DNA of 64,000 nt, taken from positions 15,723 through 79,722 of the forward strand of contig JAEWKT010000004.1 in assembly GCA_023393635.1 (NCBI GenBank), given 5' to 3'. Below the pieces are notes generated by a model, which saw only the letters and a program-made list of their open reading frames with translations, was not told the origin of the DNA and searched no databases. Made by a program: the position numbers and the translations under genes. Of the stretch, positions 60,826-64,000 are shown in pieces; position 1 is the first letter of the stretch; every line of letters starts with the position of its first letter. This DNA comes from Pseudomonadota bacterium (lineage in GTDB: Bacteria; Pseudomonadota; Gammaproteobacteria; Pseudomonadales; Moraxellaceae).

Positions 60826-61752
60826 ATGGCTGAGCAAAGCTGGCAGCAGGTAAGTTGGTTTGAGATAGATGAGCATCAAGATGGGCAGCGAATTGATAAT
60901 TATTTGTTTAGCCGTTTAAAAGGCGTGCCCAAAAGCCGAGTCTATCGCTTGATCCGCGAAGGTGAAGTACGGGTCAATAAAGGCCGCGTTAAGGCGGATA
61001 CGCGGGTTAAAATGGGTGATCAGGTGCGTGTGGCACCGATTCGCCGTCTGACTGCTGATGCCAGTACTGAAGTAAAAATAGGTGAGGAGCTGGCCAATCA
61101 TTTGTTACAACGCATTGTTTTTGAAGATGAAGGCTTAATTGTGCTGGACAAGCCTGCTGGTTTGGCCGTGCATGGCGGCAGTGGTTTAGCATTTGGTGTG
61201 ATTGAAGCCATGCGTCAGGCACTGGCTAAGCCCTATTTGGAACTGGTGCACCGTATTGATAAAGATACTTCTGGTTTGCTGATGATTAGTAAAAAACGCA
61301 GTACGTTAAAACTATTACAAGACTATTTGCGTCAGGGTAAAATTCGCAAGACCTATCAGGCTTTAGTGAAGGGCAATGTGCTGCTTGATCGCCAGGTCAT
61401 TGATGCGCCATTATTGCGCTACGAGCTGGCAAATGGTGAGCGGCGCGTGCGGGTATCACGTGAGGGCAAGCCTAGCCAAACGCAGTGGCAAGTCGTGGAA
61501 CGCTTCAAACACGGTACGCTGGTCAATGCCAGCCCGCTTACTGGACGAACGCACCAGATTCGGGTGCATGGACTATTTATTGGCCATCCTTTGGTGGGTG
61601 ATGATAAGTACGGCCATGAGGTAAAATGGCAAGGTGCAGCACCTAGACGCTTATGCTTGCACGCCATTCAGTTAGATATTCCAGGCTACACAACAATTCA
61701 TGCGCCGCTGCCAGACGACATGAAAAATTTGATACAACAGTTGCGTTATTAA
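60826..61752 (+). CDS. rluC: 23S rRNA pseudouridine synthase RluC
   Basis: 308 residues: an N-terminal S4-type RNA-binding domain (about 20-75, YRLIREGEVRVNKGRVKADT) and the RluA-family catalytic domain with Asp145 in HRIDKDTSGLL. RluC modifies U955, U2504 and U2580 in E. coli 23S rRNA. The Met at 60826 gives the family start. The gene is divergent from rne, the same arrangement as in E. coli. Confidence 0.92.
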   Translation: MAEQSWQQVSWFEIDEHQDGQRIDNYLFSRLKGVPKSRVYRLIREGEVRVNKGRVKADTRVKMGDQVRVAPIRRLTADASTEVKIGEELANHLLQRIVFEDEGLIVLDKPAGLAVHGGSGLAFGVIEAMRQALAKPYLELVHRIDKDTSGLLMISKKRSTLKLLQDYLRQGKIRKTYQALVKGNVLLDRQVIDAPLLRYELANGERRVRVSREGKPSQTQWQVVERFKHGTLVNASPLTGRTHQIRVHGLFIGHPLVGDDKYGHEVKWQGAAPRRLCLHAIQLDIPGYTTIHAPLPDDMKNLIQQLRY

Positions 61753-61812
61753 ACAAAGCGCGGCTATAGTCGGGCAGCATATATATTCAGTAAAAGGGGT
61801 CGAAGAACAATT

Positions 61813-62493
61813 GTGATTACATCATTTGGCTCATTTGACCTGATTATTTTTGACTGGGATGGCACGTTATTTGATTCAGTCTCTCCTATTATTGATTTAA
61901 TGGATGATGCCGGGCTTGATCAACCGCAAACTGAAGCGGCACGGCATCTTAAGCAAAGTGGCTTGTTACCCGTCCTTGAGCAAATTATTGCTGCAGAGCA
62001 TGCGGTTCAGGTGGTTGATTTAAAATTATTACTACATTTGGAAGGATTGCATACGTTTCGCAAACGCTCTAATTTATATGATGGTATTGCTGAATTGTTG
62101 GCCAAATTACATGCATCTGGGCAAAAAATGGCAGTGGTAGCTGGCCGTCCACAGGCTGAAGTCATGGCTGAAATTAATCAGTTGGGCATTAGCCATTACT
62201 TTTTTACAGTAGTTGGTTCTGATCGAGGGTCTGTAAAACCCAACCCTGCCTTGTTACAGTCCATATTAAGTTTGGCAGAGTGCGTGCCTAATCGTGCACT
62301 AATGGTGGGTGACTCGTCCCTAGATATGGAAATGGCAACCTTGGCGCGTATGTCTATGTTGGGAGTTGCCTATTTAACCACCACTCATGACCCGTATTGT
62401 GTAGAGCGTCTACGCCCCTGGCAGCCATTAGCCATTGCAGGCTCTATTGATGAACTAAGCCAGATTTTACTGGGTGAGCATCAGATTAACTAA
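61813..62493 (+). CDS. HAD-superfamily phosphatase, first of a tandem pair
   Basis: 226 residues. Motif I IFDWDGTLFDSV with the nucleophile Asp and acid/base Asp, motif III Lys in SVKPNP, motif IV GDSSLDMEMA; cap domain between (about 20-90). Similar to phosphoglycolate phosphatase Gph and relatives, but the substrate is unknown. The start is GTG at 61813. It follows rluC by 60 bp and its stop codon directly abuts the open frame of the second HAD gene, so the two are probably co-transcribed. Confidence 0.85.
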   Translation: MITSFGSFDLIIFDWDGTLFDSVSPIIDLMDDAGLDQPQTEAARHLKQSGLLPVLEQIIAAEHAVQVVDLKLLLHLEGLHTFRKRSNLYDGIAELLAKLHASGQKMAVVAGRPQAEVMAEINQLGISHYFFTVVGSDRGSVKPNPALLQSILSLAECVPNRALMVGDSSLDMEMATLARMSMLGVAYLTTTHDPYCVERLRPWQPLAIAGSIDELSQILLGEHQIN

Positions 62494-62544
62494 ATGACTT
62501 GGCGTTGTTCATCGCTGAATATTAATTTTGGAAATTCAATCTAC

Positions 62545-63192
62545 ATGTCTAATCGTTTTGACCTGGTCATTTTTGACTGGGACGGCACCTTATTTGATTC
62601 AGTGGCGCAAATTGTAACGAGCCTACAATGGGCAGCCGCACAGCATCATATTGAGTTATGTGGAAATGCTGCCAAAAATATTATTGGCTTAGGCCTACCA
62701 GAAGCAATGCAGGCTTTATTTCCACAACATCCTGCATTACAGCCGCAAATTCAGGCGGCCTACTCTGAGCATTATGTGGCTAACTCACACAGCCAGCAAT
62801 GGTTTGCAGGCGTTGAGAATCTGCTTGAGCAGTTAGTGGGCCGTCATATGATGCTGGCAGTGGCCACGGGCAAAAGCCGTGCTGGCTTGGATCGTGTATT
62901 GCTGCAAACAAACAGCCAGCAATACTTTATTGCAACGCGCTGTGCTAATGAAACCTGCTCTAAACCTGATCCAATGATGCTTCAGCAATTGTTACAATAT
63001 ACGGGTGTGGCGGTAGAGCGTGCTGTGATGGTGGGTGATACCAGTTATGACCTTGAAATGGCTAAGCGTATTGGTATGCCACGCATTGGTGTAAGTTATG
63101 GTGTGCATGAAGCGCAAGTACTTGAGCAATATCAACCTGTTGTTATTGTTGATAGTATCGAGGCATTGGCGCAGGAATTACTTTTACACTGA
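62545..63192 (+). CDS. HAD-superfamily phosphatase, second of a tandem pair
   Basis: 215 residues with the same motif I (FDLVIFDWDGTLFDSV), motif II ATGKSR, motif III CSKPDP and motif IV GDTSYDLEMA. It resembles the first copy and looks like a diverged duplicate, with a more typical Gph/YrfG-like cap. The Met at 62545 gives the family N-terminus; a Met at 62494 directly after the preceding stop would add 17 unlikely residues. Confidence 0.87.
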   Translation: MSNRFDLVIFDWDGTLFDSVAQIVTSLQWAAAQHHIELCGNAAKNIIGLGLPEAMQALFPQHPALQPQIQAAYSEHYVANSHSQQWFAGVENLLEQLVGRHMMLAVATGKSRAGLDRVLLQTNSQQYFIATRCANETCSKPDPMMLQQLLQYTGVAVERAVMVGDTSYDLEMAKRIGMPRIGVSYGVHEAQVLEQYQPVVIVDSIEALAQELLLH

Positions 63193-63506
63193 TCAGTGCG
63201 CAGTTTTTTCTACTAAAGGAAAATAACCATGCCGCGTTATTTACAATAAGACATAGACTAAAGTTAAGTACCTAATTTTTATTTTAAAATACTTCACTAC
63301 CATAATAAAAATATTAATGAAGGGCTGTTGTGCATGATTTTGTAGAGATTTATTATCATTTGTATGATGAGGATAGCCGACATTTCTTATTGTAAATAAA
63401 AAGAATATACCTGAGCTTGCTTCAGTCGCAATAGTAATACGGTAGGGAATTAACGTAATGCTATTGAAAAGAAAAAACTCTTGTTCAGCTTAGGAAGGTA
63501 ATAATT
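63193..63506 (+). other. AT-rich region upstream of the adhesin gene
   Basis: 314 bp with no gene. A promoter candidate lies at 63340-63368, giving a leader of about 130 nt before the adhesin. No terminator was seen after the HAD pair. Confidence 0.5.
63340..63368 (+). promoter_or_regulatory. Sigma-70 promoter of the Bap-like adhesin
   Basis: TTGTAG (63340-63345), 17-bp spacer, TATGAT (63363-63368). An ATCAT/ATGAT inverted repeat overlaps the -10. Confidence 0.45.
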
Positions 63507-64000
63507 ATGACTACGAATATCGTTATTGTTTCTAAAGAGTCTGCAACAACACTGGTTAATACAGCAAGTGATCATGTGGCAATTACAGAACCCTCCATTG
63601 TGCAATTAGGTGTTGATCGTGCAAATGTTGCAAAAATGGAACAGGTCAATAATTCGCTAATCATCACTTTAAAAGATGGTGAAGTCATAACCCTGGATGG
63701 TTTTTTTGATAATACCGAAAACATTTCAAATAGTTTGGTGTTTAGGGATGCAGATGGTTCGTTCTGGTTGGCTGATTTTAATCTAGAGAACGGTGCTTTC
63801 GTTTTTGCTGATTATATGCCGTTAGAGTCGCTAGACGCTTTACTGCTACAGGATACTACTGTAAACCCTGCAGCGTTTGGTTGGGCGCTTGGTGCAGCGG
63901 GAGTGGCAGGACTGGCAGCAATAATTGGTTCTAGTAGTTCATCTAATAATAATGACGATCCTGTAAGACCAAATCCAGACCCAACTGACCCAACTGACCC
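63507..64000 (+). CDS. BapA-like biofilm adhesin, N-terminal part
   Basis: The first 164 residues of a gene cut by the right edge. Residues 1-125 match the pattern of the BapA prefix domain of large repeat adhesins secreted by type I systems (EPSIVQLGVDRANVAKMEQVNNSLIITLKDGEVITLDGFF in outline, and FRDADGSFWLADF). Then a hydrophobic Gly/Ala stretch (WALGAAGVAGLAAIIG), a Ser/Asn run and a DPTDPTDP repeat, which begins a linker or repeat region. There is no N-terminal signal peptide, as expected for type I export. AGGAAGGT precedes the ATG. Large Ig-like repeats and a C-terminal secretion signal are expected beyond the window. Confidence 0.8.
   Translation, partial: MTTNIVIVSKESATTLVNTASDHVAITEPSIVQLGVDRANVAKMEQVNNSLIITLKDGEVITLDGFFDNTENISNSLVFRDADGSFWLADFNLENGAFVFADYMPLESLDALLLQDTTVNPAAFGWALGAAGVAGLAAIIGSSSSSNNNDDPVRPNPDPTDPTD

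Noticed and set aside
60609..60833. 74-codon open frame ahead of rluC
   Set aside because: The purine-rich stretch touches the ATG with no spacing, the frame overlaps the rluC start, and the translation shows no domain-like pattern.

Overview
The window is about 64 kb of a gammaproteobacterial chromosome, most likely from the Moraxellaceae (near Acinetobacter or Alkanindiges). This is inferred from remembered protein similarity: an AlmA-type alkane monooxygenase, an Acinetobacter-like RpoA and S3, a Pseudomonas-type ThrB kinase and an NsrR/Hmp pair. No database search was run. Coding density is high, and I see no complete insertion sequence, prophage, CRISPR array or rRNA gene.

Layout. 1-2.5 kb: a TetR regulator (cut by the left edge), divergent from a short-chain dehydrogenase and an unusual metallo-beta-lactamase-fold protein. 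2.6-8.2 kb: histidine genes hisB-hisH-hisA and, further on, hisF, interrupted by thrB, a cold-shock/DUF1294 membrane protein and two small membrane proteins. 8.3-12.2 kb: a PanZ-like acetyltransferase, tRNA-Phe, a TerC/CBS/CorC membrane protein, YchJ and a TRIC-type channel. 12.3-19.8 kb: a metal-efflux operon czcI-czcC-czcB-czcA-czcD. 19.9-31.7 kb: plsB, corA, tesB, a dicarboxylate/amino-acid symporter, engB, nsrR, hmp, a cystathionine beta-lyase and a glutamine amidotransferase.

32.1-45.8 kb is the S10-spc-alpha supercluster, 28 genes from rpsJ to rplQ in canonical order including secY and rpoA, closed by a strong terminator. 45.9-56.2 kb holds lipid and alkane genes (an esterase, almA, acyl-CoA dehydrogenase, long-chain acyl-CoA synthetase) mixed with sdhE/ygfX, a YidB-like gene, a 55-residue membrane protein, an aldo/keto reductase and tRNA-Lys. 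A metallo-hydrolase gene here carries a frameshift. 56.5-63.2 kb: rne and rluC face away from each other, followed by two tandem HAD phosphatases. At 63.5 kb a BapA-like giant adhesin begins and runs off the right edge.

No clearly undescribed multi-gene system was found. The best leads are small: a near-consensus NsrR operator over the hmp promoter; palindromic candidate operators at almA and the acyl-CoA dehydrogenase; a two-hairpin insert flanked by 10-bp direct repeats; a probably leaderless czcI; spaced TGTCTAA boxes before a tiny membrane protein; a charge-segregated EngB with long tails; a metallo-beta-lactamase-fold enzyme with altered metal ligands; and structured leaders in the ribosomal-protein cluster.
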